DNA of 64,000 nt from Cavia porcellus (Eukaryota > Chordata > Mammalia > Rodentia > Caviidae): positions 34,361,519 through 34,425,518 of the forward strand of contig NW_026947485.1 in assembly GCF_034190915.1 (NCBI RefSeq). Reading direction: 5' to 3'. How positions within the stretch are numbered: position 1 is the stretch's first letter; every line of letters starts with the position of its first letter. The notes below the pieces were generated by a model. That model made no database searches and was not told the DNA's origin. It saw nothing but the letters and a program-made list of their open reading frames with translations. The position numbers and the translations under genes were made by a program. Positions 29,694 to 42,690 of the stretch are shown here, piece after piece.

Positions 29694-30789
29694 TGGGCTC
29701 TGATTCTTTAAAGAAAATTTAAGAAAAATTAAAATCATTGCATGGAAAACAAAGTTGGATGTATTGGGACTCTCTCTGTTCAGTTTTCAAATTTTAAGTA
29801 TCATTCAATGTGTATTCTTGGAGATCTTGCGCAGCTCTGTGGTACATGCTAGGGGTCATATAAAAAGAGAGTCTCAAAGCACAGATCTATGAATGATTCC
29901 TCTGGAAGTCACTTGAAAGCATTTTAAAGTCCAAGGAAAGCATTTTCCCTTGGAAACAGTTTGACAAATGATCCTTTGTTGTTGATTTCACGCAAAATGT
30001 TGCTATCAAAAAACTAATTGTTTCTTATTTCCCGGATTTCCCAGAGAAGTACAGAAAAGGGGCTGTATAATCAGTACCTGCAGCCCCTTGCTTTTCTGCC
30101 ACGTGGTACAAAGTATCACTTCCTATGTGTGCATACATAGTTGTTCAAAACTTTTGCAGATTACTCCATACCAGGGAAACAAGGCAACACAACTGCTTCC
30201 TGGTGGAGTAGGGAGGACAGAACAGGATTCTTATATTAGGAGTTCTGAAATTAGGTACAGGCTGTGTAGACCCTGGTAGCTCCTGAGACTACCCAGAGAG
30301 CAAGTAGTCAAGAGGCCTGTAAGAGGGCAGGTGTGAAAAGTTAGATTCCAGGAAGCATTTGAGGAAGATTTACATGGCCTCCACCATGTGCAATAGAATT
30401 CTTCCTTAGAACTAGCCCCTGCTCTCTCCATTTACATGACAGAAGAGGTACTTCAGTAGGGTGGTGTATATATCCACAGTTCCCTGCATGGGCCTCAGCA
30501 GAACACACCGGGCAGTGCACAGTGGTCTGAGTGAGCATCACCCAAGAACAAGGCCTGGATGCCATTAGAGGAAAGGGTAGGAGGAGCCTCTGTTACCTAG
30601 CTCAGCCTTTCTGGGCAGAGGGTCCATCGCAGCCTCAGTTATTCCTCTTCTAGGGCTCCTAACCTTATACTATGGTATGTGCTGTCCCCTGCTGGTCATA
30701 CATGGCTCAACACCCATGTTTTAACAATCCATGATGACTTAATGAAAGTACTTCATAGCAACAAGAACAATACTACTGCCAGAGCTATT

Positions 30790-30940
30790 GATGAAAGGCT
30801 TAGATGGCATTAAGCCTTTGACACACGTTCTTTCTAATCCTTATAGGTGTGAGTTTTGGAGGAGGATGTTATTATGCTCCCACTAAAGAGAATAAAAATT
30901 GCAGAACAGAGCAGATAAATGATTTGTACAAAATACATGC
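30790..30940 (+). repeat. MIR SINE, diverged
   Basis: A decayed MIR body: CACGTTCTTTCTAATCCTTATAGG, GATGTTATTATGCTCC, then AATTGCAGAACAGAGCAG. Confidence 0.45.
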
Positions 30941-31606
30941 AGGTCAACTACAGGAATGAGTTCTATCCCAGCTATTTGAGACCTCAGTGTCCATGTTCTG
31001 AGCTACTGTGAAAACTCATGTTCCTGACAGGATACATACTGAAGGGGATATTCCACGTGGGCTGGTATCAGACAGTCAAGTTGAACCTTGCTACACCCAA
31101 TAGTCCATATCCAGGCAACCTCCTACATCATATTTTTCCTTCACTTCTTGTGCCTTTCATCAAGCTCATAGCCATTCAAATCTCTTCTCTTCTATCTCTC
31201 TGCAATTTGCTTCCCTTCCTGCTTGCCTCAAACATTCACTCTTGTGCAGCAGCTCTGGCACTAGAGTCCATGAGAAGTCTGCAAAGAATTCAAAAGGTCT
31301 GTGATGTTGCACAGGGAAAAGCTTAACATCTGAATGTCTAAAACAATAGAAATACCTGTGAATTTGTCACATGCTATTTCTATATCACATTCCTGTGGTT
31401 ACAAATTCTTTGAAGTATCACTATTTGGAGATCAAAATAATTACTAAGCCTGTCACTAAACCTGTTATTTGATCATTAATAGAAATATTTCTATATCAAA
31501 TTTGTTTTCAATATTTTGATGGCAATCTCTCAAAATGATGGAATCCCTTCATTATTCTGTGCATTTTTAATGCAATTAAAAACATTTTTCTTAGCAGAAC
31601 TTCTGT

Positions 31607-31849
31607 ATTAGTCAGCTTTCTCCACAGCTGTAACCAAAATAACTGACGTGTATAATTTAAAGGAGAAAAGGTTTGTTTGGGCTCATGAGTTCAGAGATTT
31701 CAACCCACAACCAACTGGTTCCAAGGCAGAACATCATGGCATTGAAGATATGGCAGAGAAAAGCTGTTCACTTTGTGGCCACCAGGAAACAGAAAGACAA
31801 GAAAGAGACAGAGAGAGGAAGGGGCCAGGGACTGAGTCATAGTGCATTA
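31607..31849 (-). repeat. ERVL-MaLR-type LTR, antisense, left part of a split copy
   Basis: Begins TATTAGTCAGCTTTCTCCAC and continues with GGAGAAAAGGTTTGTTTGGG and CTGGTTCCAAGGC. The end of the same LTR appears at 32270-32335 (AAGCCAATCAAGTTGACACTC), so a second LTR (31855-32264) is inserted into it. Confidence 0.6.
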
Positions 31850-31854
31850 TCCAC

Positions 31855-32264
31855 TGCTCTGGTTTATACATAGATGCTCCCCCAAGAGCCTCATGCACTT
31901 ATGAATGGGACTTTTGGATGATGATTGGAGTGTGGGTGCTTGCAGCTGACTTGCTGTTGGAAGGTAGGGTCTGATCAGAAGAGGCAGGTCACTGGGCTCA
32001 TGGTCTGCAAGGATCCATCTCCCTGAGTTCTTTTCGATCGGTCTCTGTCTGTCTGTTTGTCTGCCTGCCTGTCTGTCTGTCTGTCTCTGCTTCTGGGCTG
32101 CCATGTCATGAGCTACTTCTCTGCCATGCCCCTCTGCCGTGCTATCCTGCATTTGAGCCAGCCAACTATGGTCTAAGGCTGCTAGAAACTGTGAGCCAAA
32201 ATAAACCTCTCCTCCTTTAAGCTGTGAGTGTTGGGTAATTGTGTTCCAACAATGAGGAAAGACA
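31855..32264 (+). repeat. ERVL-MaLR-type solo LTR nested in an antisense MaLR LTR
   Basis: Starts TGCTCTGGTTTATACATAG and ends in GAGGAAAGACA. Near the end it carries GTGAGCCAAAATAAACC, the LTR poly(A) signal. Flanks TCCAC (31850-31854) and TTCAC (32265-32269) fit a 5-bp duplication with one change. A (TCTG)n tract at 32038-32090 lies inside. Confidence 0.7.
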
Positions 32265-32333
32265 TTCACCCAGACACATTCAGAAGTGCACTAATCTAGG
32301 CATCTCTCAAGCCAATCAAGTTGACACTCAAGG

Positions 32334-32490
32334 GTAACCATGGTGCCACATGCCTGTAATCCTAGCAGGCTTGGAGACTGAATCAGGAATATTGTAAGTT
32401 CCAGTCCAGCTTGGGCAATTTAGTGAGACTTGGGCCTTAGTGTAGCTCAGTGCAAAGGCCCTGAGGTCAGCCCTCAGTAACACACACAAA
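32334..32490 (+). repeat. B1-dID composite SINE
   Basis: 32334-32438 is B1-like (CATGCCTGTAATCCTAGCAG...CCAGCTTGGGCAATTTAGTGAGAC). 32440-32485 is a degenerate ID unit (TTAGTGTAGCTCAGTGCAAAGG...CAGCCCTCAGTAAC). This fusion is known as B1-dID and is found in squirrels and dormice. Confidence 0.65.
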
Positions 32491-33362
32491 TAGACAAAAG
32501 ATTAACCATTACAGCTCCAAAGTATTCTACAGCTTGCAGAGGGATCTTGGCATGAAAAATAACAAACACTGTCCTTGATTCAATGCCAACTTTGTGCCTC
32601 TGCTCCAGCTCGTACAATGTAGCTGTGCCCACATATGAGTGGGCTACAGTTCTTCATATAAACTGACCATGTAGTTTAACTTTCCAGCCAGGGAATTTCT
32701 GGATTTGGATGGGGGAACCATCAGCAATTATGCTGGGATAATAGGAGTAAGCTGGAACATTCTGCCATCCCAGTCAACTGGCTATCCTAGAATCCAAAGA
32801 GGTAGATAGCAAGATGCCAGGTGATTAATATAACTGATAAAAATCAACATAAAAACACACCCTATCTGTAAAATGCTGCTAAGACTAGATTATCTTCTAA
32901 AATCTAACCAAAAATTATGAAATATAGCTACTATAAAATATATCAACTTCTAAAAGATTAATCGTAGAATATAAACTTGTAATGGTACTATAACTCATAC
33001 TACTATAACACTATGGATCTTATTTTGTCTTACAACAAACCCTTTGAGTTTGGGACTAACCTTATTCTACTTTTACAAATGAGGATACTTTGTCCTATCT
33101 CCCATCACTGAGAATGAGCTGAATGATAAATCCATGTACCTGGGCTGTCAAATCTGTGTTCTGGAGCACCTTCTCTTCTATTTCTTTGAAATCACCTCAT
33201 GCTAGTGTTTTTCATGATCTGAATGGAACCCAGGAATATAGAACAGCAGTCTTTAGCTCAGTGAGAGATGCTTCTATAGTAGATGACTAGAAACAGTTAA
33301 TTGAAAGAAAGTCTCCAGAGTGTAAAAGGCAATCTAAAATGTTCCCACAATATAGTTGAAAT

Positions 33363-33465
33363 GAGGATATAACTCAATGGCATGGCACCTGCCTGGCAAG
33401 TGTGAGGTCCTGAGTTCGATTCCCAGTAACTGCCCAAAACCCAAACCAAAGCAACAACAAAAAAC
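33363..33465 (+). mobile_element. ID-type SINE with target-site duplication
   Basis: GAGGATATAACTCAATGGCA...CTGCCTGGCAAGTGTGAGG...GAGTTCGATTCCCAGTAAC gives Pol III A and B boxes and an A-rich tail. TSD AGTTGAAAT is at 33354-33362 and 33466-33474. Confidence 0.8.
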
Positions 33466-33604
33466 AGTTGAAATATTCCTTTAAGATGTTAAGTTCTAAG
33501 TAACTCTATCTTCTGGTACTTGCCTTCTTCCTTCACGTGCAACCCTTAGTTCCCATAGGACAGGTAGCGTAGCCAGTGTTGAGGAACACAAGTTCAATGT
33601 AAAA

Positions 33605-33730
33605 ATTCTAGGTGCCTAAGAGCTGGGTGACCTCAGTTAGTCACATAATCTGTTTGCCCTGCAGTTCTCCCATCCATAAAATGGAAATAATTATAAACCT
33701 CATAGAAGGTAAAGAGCAGTAAACGAGCCT
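33605..33730 (-). repeat. MIR SINE, antisense
   Basis: GAGCTGGGTGACCTCAGTTAGTCAC...TCTCCCATCCATAAAATGGAAATAATTA is the reversed MIR pattern. Confidence 0.6.
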
Positions 33731-34879
33731 ACAATAAGCAACAATCAATTTTGTAGTCTCTGAGAGTTTTGTCCCCAAACTCATCCCTTTTGGCTTATTC
33801 TGAGTATTTCTGTGTCCTGGAATTTTCAACTTCCTCTTCAAGTTCTTTCATCATCTTACAGCTATCTATGGTAGCTATTATAAAATTTGCTAACCCAGCA
33901 TTTGCACCAGAACTAATTTTGCTGATGCCATGTAAACTGACAACTGGAAGTGAGAAGAGGGACATGTACTCTCGTGACCATCACACGGCCTCGGTTTACC
34001 CACTCCATAATAGCATTTGTGCCCGAGCTCTTCATTTACATTCTGCTGAGCTGATATGAATTTTTATAAGGGGTGTCCAGAGAATGCTTCAGTAAAAACC
34101 AAGTTGACAAAACACAGGACGGATCATTTATCACCTTTGTAGAAACAAGATGAATTTCTGTTTTCGGCTGAAATAAGAAATTACAAAGGAATGCTAGGCC
34201 TGACTGCATTAAAAATTAAGCTGGTATAAAACAAAGATCATTTAATGCAAAAAGAGAAACAATCACTTGGAAAATTTTTTATTAATAAGAAAAAGGGCTA
34301 ATAAATATATTTTCTAAGATGATCTTCTAAATAACATTTTTATTGCATTTCCATTAAAAACCTTTTATATCATTACCTACATACATTGGAACAAAAGTTT
34401 TATAAATAAAAAACTTACAATGTGTATGAATGCTCTGGTATTTCTACTTCTCTTCTGTTCTATTCTATTCTATTCTGTATTATTCTAATACTCTTTATTG
34501 CTGGTCATAAACCACTTAATTGGACTCCTACTCTATTAACTGGGCCTTACAGTTTTAAAAAGCAGTATCAATTTCATAAATACGTTACTGAATAAAGCAA
34601 ATGTAATTCAGTTCGGGGTAAAAACAATGTCTAAAATATGGAAATATTTTCTCAGTATTTGCCCAAGATATATAAATCACAAACAATGCTAAAATATAAT
34701 TTTCAATGATTAAATTAGCAAGATTAAAATTAATGAGGATGTCTAATGCTAATGTCAATATAGTAAAAGTTTTCTGTAATGCAGTTATTTATTTACACTC
34801 TACTTAAATTCAGAACAAATTTAAGGTGATTTTATGTACTGCAACTGCCAAACAAGCTGATAATAGAATCTACTGGCAC

Positions 34880-35240
34880 CGTTTCATTTTAGAAGTAATT
34901 TGGTAATAAATTTGGGGTGCCATAAAAGCGTTTATGCCCAAATGTAATTCCACTTCTGGGAATTTGTCCCAATGAAGCAGTTTGAAGAAAAAAAAAAAAA
35001 TCTCCATGCACAACTTTTTTATATCATTACTTAACAAGTGAAAAAATGGGAAGCTGTCTAAATAGCCAAGAATAGCACAATATTTAAATAAGCTATACTA
35101 CATCAACTCAAAATATTTTGCAACCAATAAAATGATTTTGATGACTATAAAGCAACATGAGGAAATCCTCATACTAAAAAATGTCAAAGTTGTAAAACAA
35201 AACTCTGCATGTGTTCCAGCTACTATGGCTGCATCAGAAA
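34880..35240 (+). repeat. Old LINE-1 ORF2 3' end
   Basis: AATTCCACTTCTGGGAATTTG, AATAGCCAAGAATAGCAC and CAACCAATAAAATGATTTTGATG follow the order of the C-terminal ORF2 region in ancient L1M elements. No usable open frame. Confidence 0.65.
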
Positions 35241-36024
35241 TTATCCTGAAATTTAGTGTCACGAAGCCACCATTTACTACCAATCAGAAATTCAGACCAA
35301 TCACAGCAGTATGCCTTGTCTGGGGCCACAGACAAGCCCACGGTGGCTGGGCTCTCTGCAAGGGCTGGAACCATCAGTGGCGCATTCTCTGATGTGTCTG
35401 ACAGCTGATGTGAGCCGTCAGCTGAGAATTTGGCTGGCTTCTCTTACGAGGACAGTGTGTGAGGCTCTGGCTTCCTCAGAATATGGTGGCTGCCTTCCAG
35501 GGGCAAAAGTCTCCAGAGAGAGCCAGGCAGAGACTGATTCACTACATACCACCAGTCTCGAGAACCACGAATTGTCAGAAACTTGCACCTCTGTTCTGAA
35601 AGAGTCATCAAGTCCCACCCAATTTTCAAGAAGGAAAAACAATGTCACCTTATGATGGAGGGGGACAGATTTCTGAAAGGGTAGACAGGACTGGAATATT
35701 GTTATGGCCATTTTTAGAAAATGAAATCTAAACAGTCTGGTATCTGGTTACAACCACATACAAATATAAGCTTATTAAGACTAAGACTAGGAAGAAATGT
35801 GGAAAGTGAGCACTTGATTTTTTAAAAAAATGTGTTATTCTTTTGTGCTTTGACCAATAAGTAAAAAATTATTAATAAAACTATATCATCAGGGAATTAA
35901 GCTGACAAATCTTCAGGGAGTGCTCCTACGGCAACTCCAGCTTCCCTTGGATTCCTGCATTTATAAAATTTCTGCTGTTCTCTATTCTGACAGCCAGCGT
36001 TTAATTTACTGCTTTAGTAACATC

Positions 36025-36195
36025 CCGCCCCCTTAGAAAAGATGATTGCCCGCAGTGGGCAAGCGTCAGCCACACAGCGTCAGCCACGCAGCGTCAGCCA
36101 CGCAGCGTCAGCCACGCAGCGTCAGCCACGCAGCATCTACCTCGCCTGCGTAGTTCCCGTCACGCGTGCGTAGTTCACGCCTGCGCAGTGCCCTT
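36025..36195. other. Small CpG-rich patch in intergenic DNA
   Basis: CpG-dense DNA around the minisatellite with CCCGCCCCC (GC-box-like) and GCGTAG repeats. It could be a regulatory element or a distal promoter; no gene is visible next to it. Confidence 0.45.
36063..36132. repeat. 14-bp GC-rich minisatellite, five copies
   Basis: Unit GCGTCAGCCACGCA; copy 1 has one change (CACA), copies 2-5 are identical. It lies in a small CpG-dense patch (36025-36195) that also contains CACGCGTGCGTAG and an NRF1-like CTGCGCAG, in otherwise AT-rich DNA. Confidence 0.95.
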
Positions 36196-36199
36196 CTCC

Positions 36200-39175
36200 T
36201 GTCTTCATGGTAAAGTCTGTACTCTTATCCAGGGCGGCAAACAATCTCAGTTTTTAGTTGCTGTATTGAAAAAAAAAGAAAAAAAGGAGAGGGGAAGGAT
36301 TATAGCTCTGGTCTTTTCTATTAATGTGCCATCAGCTCCATCTCTGTAAGGTGTTCTTCACTGTTCTTCAGAAGATCACTTTCTCCCTCCCTCTGTTGTC
36401 TTTAATCATCTGTCTCATCTTCAAAGTATACTACTCAACCGTTACAATAAAATGATCCCTTATTTCCAGCATCTCTACTCTTCTCTCTGGTGAAATTCCT
36501 TCTATCTACAGACATGCCCAACTCCTGCATTCTTCCCAGCTTACTCCACACTCATTTCATCACATTTTATATCTATTATTCCCCTGGCAGATTTCTTCCC
36601 CACCAGTACTCTCATCTGGCTTCTTAAATGTCATTTTAATCTCCTAACTGTTGAATCAAATGACTCTTTCTCCATCTTTATCCTCTCGTCCTCTGGCACC
36701 ATGAAACCTTGTTGTTCACCATCACCCTCCTAAACCTGCTCTAGGATTCCCAGAACCATCCATCTGGTCTCTTCCCCTTCAGCTTTGACCACTTCTCTGA
36801 ATTTCCCTCCTCCTGTCACTTGCTTCTGCAGCCTACTGTTCTCGTTCTTCTCGAATGCCTTAGCTAAATGTAATTATTTTCCGGGCTTCTGCTCTACACC
36901 ATAGACTCCTCTACGAAACTGAAATTTTAACTCATACTGCATCTTGAATGTGTAAGATTGAAAGCATAGGTTTTAAATAAGGCCTATAAATGCTGAGGTT
37001 TACCAGATGAACTAGTCCTTGACTTGTCTGAGTCCTTCTTAGATTCTAATGTTCAACCTTTCAGCTGACATGTCCTGGTTCTGCTAAAAGGGACCCTGGC
37101 CTTTGTGTATACTGGTCTAGTTCTCTAGAGGTTTCCCTTCCTTTCCAAGCTAATCATTGTTACCTGCCTCTTCGGTGTATGCTTTTATGTTCTTGGATCT
37201 TGAAATTGCAAATAGCTTGGGGCTGTTCTGGGCCCATTGAGGTCCTTCAATGATTGAGCTCCATTTTAACTGTCACTGGCAGCAGAATCCTCAGTCTCCT
37301 GCAAGTTCCTATGTCCCCCACACTTCCCTTATCTCAGGGCAGGTTTCTTCTGCTTTCTATGTAATAGCTACCCTCTTGTAGTTTCCACTTGAGTCCTAAA
37401 GACAGGGCAGAGACTTTGCTTGTCTTGAGCAACAGAGGACGAGTAAAGAAATAAAGAAATTTGGTGTGTACTCTTTCAGGATGATATCTTGGCTTGAAGA
37501 TTGTCCTTTACCATGGAAACTTGTTTTGAATGTTAAGAGTTAATATCATCTTGGCCTTTTTCTAAACAAGCCTTCTGTACCAAATTCTAATCTCTTTCCA
37601 GACATGGCCGTCTACGGCAGTCTATATGTAAAAGTCCTAAGACGCATGACAACAAAAGAGAAAAATGTGTATGATTGCAAATGATTCCTTCATTTATAGT
37701 TTTGAATTTCTATCCAATCCAATCTGTACAGCTTTTTTGAGCTCTAGCTTTTACTCTTTCATTTCTTATTAGATACTCCAAATGTATTATCTTCCCTCTA
37801 AAATCTGTTCTTTCCAGTATCAAATGTTGAGAGAAGAAAACAGAATGCGATTCAAGCATGAGTCTTTAGGTGTTTTTCAAATTCCAGTGCACCACCTTTT
37901 GTTCCAAGATACTCTGAGTGGACCTGAGGAAACTGCATATTTAATGAGCACGCCTGATGGCCTGACTCTGCTGGAACTGGCATGGGAACCACAGCTTTGG
38001 TGAGTGCCTTGTCTGCCCACTCTAGGCGTTGCCCGCCTGTCATTCACACGGGTCTGTGTTTATACTGCTGGAACTGAAGGTATCTCGTTGGAGATAATAC
38101 CATGGCTAAGCCTGAGTGCTGCATTCCTCTCTGGTTTATAGGTTCCCTCAAGGAGTTTTATGCATCTTTTCATCTCTAGGGTCAAGCCTTGGATGGAATT
38201 GAATCAAGCATCCACGCAAATAAAAAAAAAAAAAAAAAAGCAAAAAACGGCACCTGTTCTAACAACCCAAGTTGATTGTTTCCCCTCTACTATACCTCCA
38301 CTCTGCTCCTCAGGTCAGAACCTTACAGTCAGGCTGAACTGCAGGGGTGAGTAGCCTCATGGTATAGGGGTAGAAAACTAGATAATCCTTTTCTTCCTCA
38401 TCATAAAGAATATCTGTTGGAGACCAATACAAAGTGGCTTTGAGCAGGATTTAAATTTTACTAATTGGCTTTCTATGTTTATCTGTGAGTCTGTCCTAGG
38501 CCTAGGCCCCTTGCCTGGCAATAGGAGCTGATTCATAGTAAGTGAACCTCTATGAGTCACTGGTCCTGGCTGAGGCCTATAGTGGCCTGTAAGGCCAGAG
38601 ATACCTCAAAAGGGCAAGATAAGGCCACAGCTGAAGACACCATGGCTCCAACACTAATTAAGTAAATAGAGACTACAGCTAAAAAAATTTCACTCCTACA
38701 GTCACACTTCTAACATAAATGTCATCTTGGAGATAAAATGGTTCTCCTAAATTGGCATAATTTACTACTTAGAAAAATCTTTAAAATGAGTCCCAAGGTC
38801 CTGCTCATTGCCTGCATTTTCCTCAGTTTCTCCACCCCTGGTTGTTGGACCTAATTAAAAAAGTCTTTGTCTTAGCCCTCAGGGTCTCGAGCTCAGCTAA
38901 AGAGTTTTAACCCTTCTAGAGTCCTAAAATAATATAATTTGTCTCATTTTATTTAAACCTCCACCATATACTCATTTGGGAGATCAGAGATCTAGATCAA
39001 GACCGGATAGATATCAACACATATTCTTATAACAGAAGAAAGGGTTTGTTTTGTTTGTTTTTGAAGAAGACAGATTTACAAGAGAAAAGCATAACTGTTT
39101 ATTTAATTGTCATTTTTATATGATACAGGAATCTTCTAATTAGACACCCAAATACCCAGAGTGACCTGTTCATCA
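36200..39175. other. Intergenic, no supported gene
   Basis: A pyrimidine-rich stretch at 36330-36900 may be an old L2 or other fossil, but I cannot place it. A pure A-run lies at 38221-38239. No gene seen. Confidence 0.4.
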
Positions 39176-39545
39176 GTTTTCTACTATCATAACAAATGCC
39201 AGAGATTATCACCTTGTAAACAGAAGAGGTTTATGGTTGCTCACCATTTTAGAAGTTTCAGTCCATGACCAGTTAGCCTTATTGTTTTGGGCCCGTTGCT
39301 TTAGGTCTGGCTGGGAGACTTAACCCTCCAAGTCATGCAGGGAGTGCATGGCAGAGCAAAGCCACTCAGCCCGTGGCTGGAGAGCCAAGGAGAGTAGAAG
39401 AAGCTGTCCTTTTCAAGGGCAATAACCTGAAGACAAACCACTAGGCCCTGCTTCCTAAAGTTTCCATCATCTCCCAGTAGGGCCAAGTTGAGAGCCAATC
39501 CTTTGAAAAACTAGGCAGTTTGGAAACATTCCAAATCCAGACTAT
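39176..39545 (-). repeat. ERVL-MaLR-type LTR, antisense
   Basis: TTTCTACTATCATAACAAATGCC, GAAGAGGTTTATGGTTGCTCACC and a final AAATCCAGACTATAATAC follow the antisense MaLR pattern. Confidence 0.55.
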
Positions 39546-40019
39546 AATACTATTGTGTGCCTAGATTCAATAAACCATGGCCAGCCATGTACACATAAGA
39601 TTGCTCCGAAAAGCTGAAGTCTAGAAGTCACAGACCGAGCAGAGGATCCCACCCAGACCTGTCTGTTCAACTCCTCTTGGTGCCTCAGTTGTGGCATTCT
39701 GGGTGGAGAGCAGGATCCCTTTTTGGAGTGGGGAAGAGGGCGTGACCTACAATCAAACAAGGCAAGTCAGAGAAGTTTTTTACAGTTCCTCTTACACACA
39801 AAGATTGGGAGAAATAAAAGTATTATTTTCAGGCTTGATGAATAATTTTGAAGAAGAGGAATTGCAGTCTCCATGGATAGCCTTAGGGAGAATCAAAGGT
39901 AAAGAGACAGAGGGTCAAAGACAAAGTTGTCTCTGAGGCCTTCCCTTGGCAGTGTCATTTTCTGAGCTCCAGCAGTAATTACGTGTGGCTTGGACTCTAG
40001 ATCTGTTAAATCTAGCTCT

Positions 40020-40120
40020 AGCATTTGCTCACAGAGCCTGAGGAAAGTTACTTAGTTTCTCTGTATCCATTTCACCATCAATAAAAGGAAAGAAATGAGA
40101 ATGTTGGTGTGTGTCTCTGT
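40020..40120 (-). repeat. MIR SINE, antisense
   Basis: GCCTGAGGAAAGTTACTTAG, TTTCTCTGTATCC and CATCAATAAAAGG fit a reversed MIR. Diverged. Confidence 0.45.
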
Positions 40121-40957
40121 ACTTTTATTATAACAGGGACTGAGAGGCTAGACAGATGCCCAGCGGGGACTAAAACAGGATAAAGCTTGACATCTCTGCT
40201 TTTCATTGTACATCTATCTCATTTATTGGCATTAAAATTTTGAGTCAGACTATTGGTCTGCTTTGCAACTAGGCATGTTAATTACTTAAGGATTATACAA
40301 GATTCAGTAGTCCTAATTTTACTTAACTTGTCCTCTATCAAGACTGAAATAAGCTTGTGGAGACATTCAGTATTCAGCTTTTACAATGTCCCTTACTCGA
40401 CTCTGCCCCCACCATGATGCCTAGTCACTACCTTAAATCTGTGAGCACTGTAGATTCCAAAACCTCACAGAACGTATCTCCCCATGATATCACCCCTCCA
40501 AGAAGGCTTACTCATCTCTAGAGATCTAGAGATCATCTCTAGAGATTGCCCCCTTCTCCAGACTCACTGGCAGAACCAGTCCTGAGATAATGATCAACCA
40601 GATTAGAGCTTGACCTGATTACCTACATTGCCAGCTATGCAAGCTCCCACCCTTTATCTTTGTTTCCATTTTTTGTAAAACCTCAAAGTTTCTGTCAACC
40701 CTTCAAAGATACATTGTGAAATTTTTTATCTGTCCTTCCGGCTTGGCTATATTGACTTAAGTTCCTCTCCTGCCTTCCTGCTGGTTTGCTTGTTTGGCAT
40801 TTGGGATAGATCTGATATACTGAGACTGGAACTTTCCTGCGAAAACTTCAGTAACATTGATAATATCATGAGAAGTAAATTAATTAATCTGCAAACTGCC
40901 TGCCATGCTGCCTCGTAGCAAGTGCCATGCTGATGCTAAGCCTACCTTGGTCTGAGT

Positions 40958-41084
40958 GACCTGTCCTTGCAACTCATCTGAGCTCTAATCACCCAACATA
41001 TTAAATCAAATAACAGGATAAACACACTCAGTTCCAGTACTCATTCCAAAAGGAAAATGCTCCAGAGGACTTGATGGGACTCTT
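40958..41084. repeat. Local duplication of about 127 bp, copy A
   Basis: Starts GACCTGTCCTTGCAACTCATC and includes an identical AACATATTAAATCAAATAAC. It aligns with 42691-42818 at roughly 90 percent by eye. Confidence 0.85.
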
Positions 41085-42690
41085 AGAGCTTCACTGACAT
41101 GATGACTCCTCCTCTGAACTTCTGCTTTGCATTCACGCAGTCGGTTCATCATGCTGGCCCAGTGTCCTTCGCTTTCCTGCTCATAGAGAAGATATCAGCC
41201 AGGAGGCTGCTGCAGGACCAAGATTTTCTGCAGGTGGCCATGGCGGAGGAGCTGACCAGCAGTGCACCTCACCATGCTGGACATGCCCCAGTTTGGAGTC
41301 CCTCCTCTCCTGTGTAAAGGTTGGTCTTTCCCTCTCTAACCAGGTTTCTGCACAGCCCAGACTACAAAGCCCCATCTTCTACGCTTATATTGCTCATGTG
41401 TCTATCATTCAGATAACAGTGTATGCAGAAAGGTAAGTGACCTGACAACCAAGGTCCTGACTACCATCGTGTCCACAGCCAAAGCTAAGGATGAATCTGA
41501 AAAGAAGGCAGGGCAGGGATGGGATGGGATAAGATCAGGACTCTGAAGAGGCTCAGCAAGCTGAGCTCTAAGTAGAACTGTGGGGGACCTGCAGCGGCTG
41601 AAAAGATAAGAAGTATGAAATATAAATGACCTTTATTTTGAGAATGTGGGGAGAGACACCCCCAATCCCCTGGGGCGCCGCATTCCCCTCCCCAACACGG
41701 GGAGTGGAGGCATAGATGTAGCTTAGGTTGGGAGTGCCTGAGGGGCATTAGGGATGCACAAGTAGCCCATTGGTATTCTTTTGGCTCCAGAGGTAAATTC
41801 CTAGGGGTGGGGGAGATAGGAGCTCCTTGGTTCCAGCTGAGGCTTTTCCAGCTACAGTGTCCGGCCTGGGCCAAAACTCTTTCACTAAGGAAGCTTTGTG
41901 GGATCTAAGGAGAACTGGATTGTTCCAGATGTGAGGTAGGCCTCACTTGATGAGGAAGCACATTTCTGTTAAGCCATCTTGGAGGCAGATTCTGCTCAGT
42001 TCAGGATACAACTCTCAGATCATGGGTGGCCTACAACACACTGTTTGTGGCCATGGAGAGCCCTGACCTCTAGAGGGACAGGTCTCCCTGACACTGCTCA
42101 CTTTCCAGAGTGGCTTGTCAGGGTCCATGTTGATGGTTTCCACCTTTCCCACTGCTATTCTGGCTCCAGGTAGCCTACCTCAGGCCTCCATGGTGAGCCT
42201 CTCTGGAAAGGATTTTACAGACAGACATTCCCACACTCCATAGTCCCCAAAGGGTCAGATACCTTCTTACCACTAATATCTCTCTACCTTAGACCAGTCT
42301 CAAACAGTTTTAGCAGTTAAGAATTTAGAGCAAATACCCTCCAACAAGAGACAGCGGAACTACAAAGTAGGGGTCTGCATGAGTGGGGATTCTGTTCAGA
42401 TCTGAGAATGGAAATCTACACTCTGGTGGAATGCAGAGTTTTGTATGTATTTTTCCCCTGGGTTTCTGAGGAAAAGTTCCTTTTGGAAAATTCCAGTTTA
42501 GCCCCACCTAAACAAAAGGGATAAGGAATTTTTCCACAGGCACTCTGGGTGGCTGGGGGACCCTAAGTGCCATTTGTCTGAAACCTGAAAAGAACTAGGA
42601 GCTGGGATGGGTGGAAAGGGGTGTCTGGAAAGGGCTAGACGTGAACCAGCAGCAAGGGCCTCCTCTCCTGTCCCACCATCCCTCACCCTG
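41085..42690. other. Intergenic between the two duplicate segments
   Basis: Moderately GC-rich. The 129-codon minus frame at 41485-41874 and the 72-codon plus frame at 41099-41317 show no recognised domain. No gene called. Confidence 0.45.
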
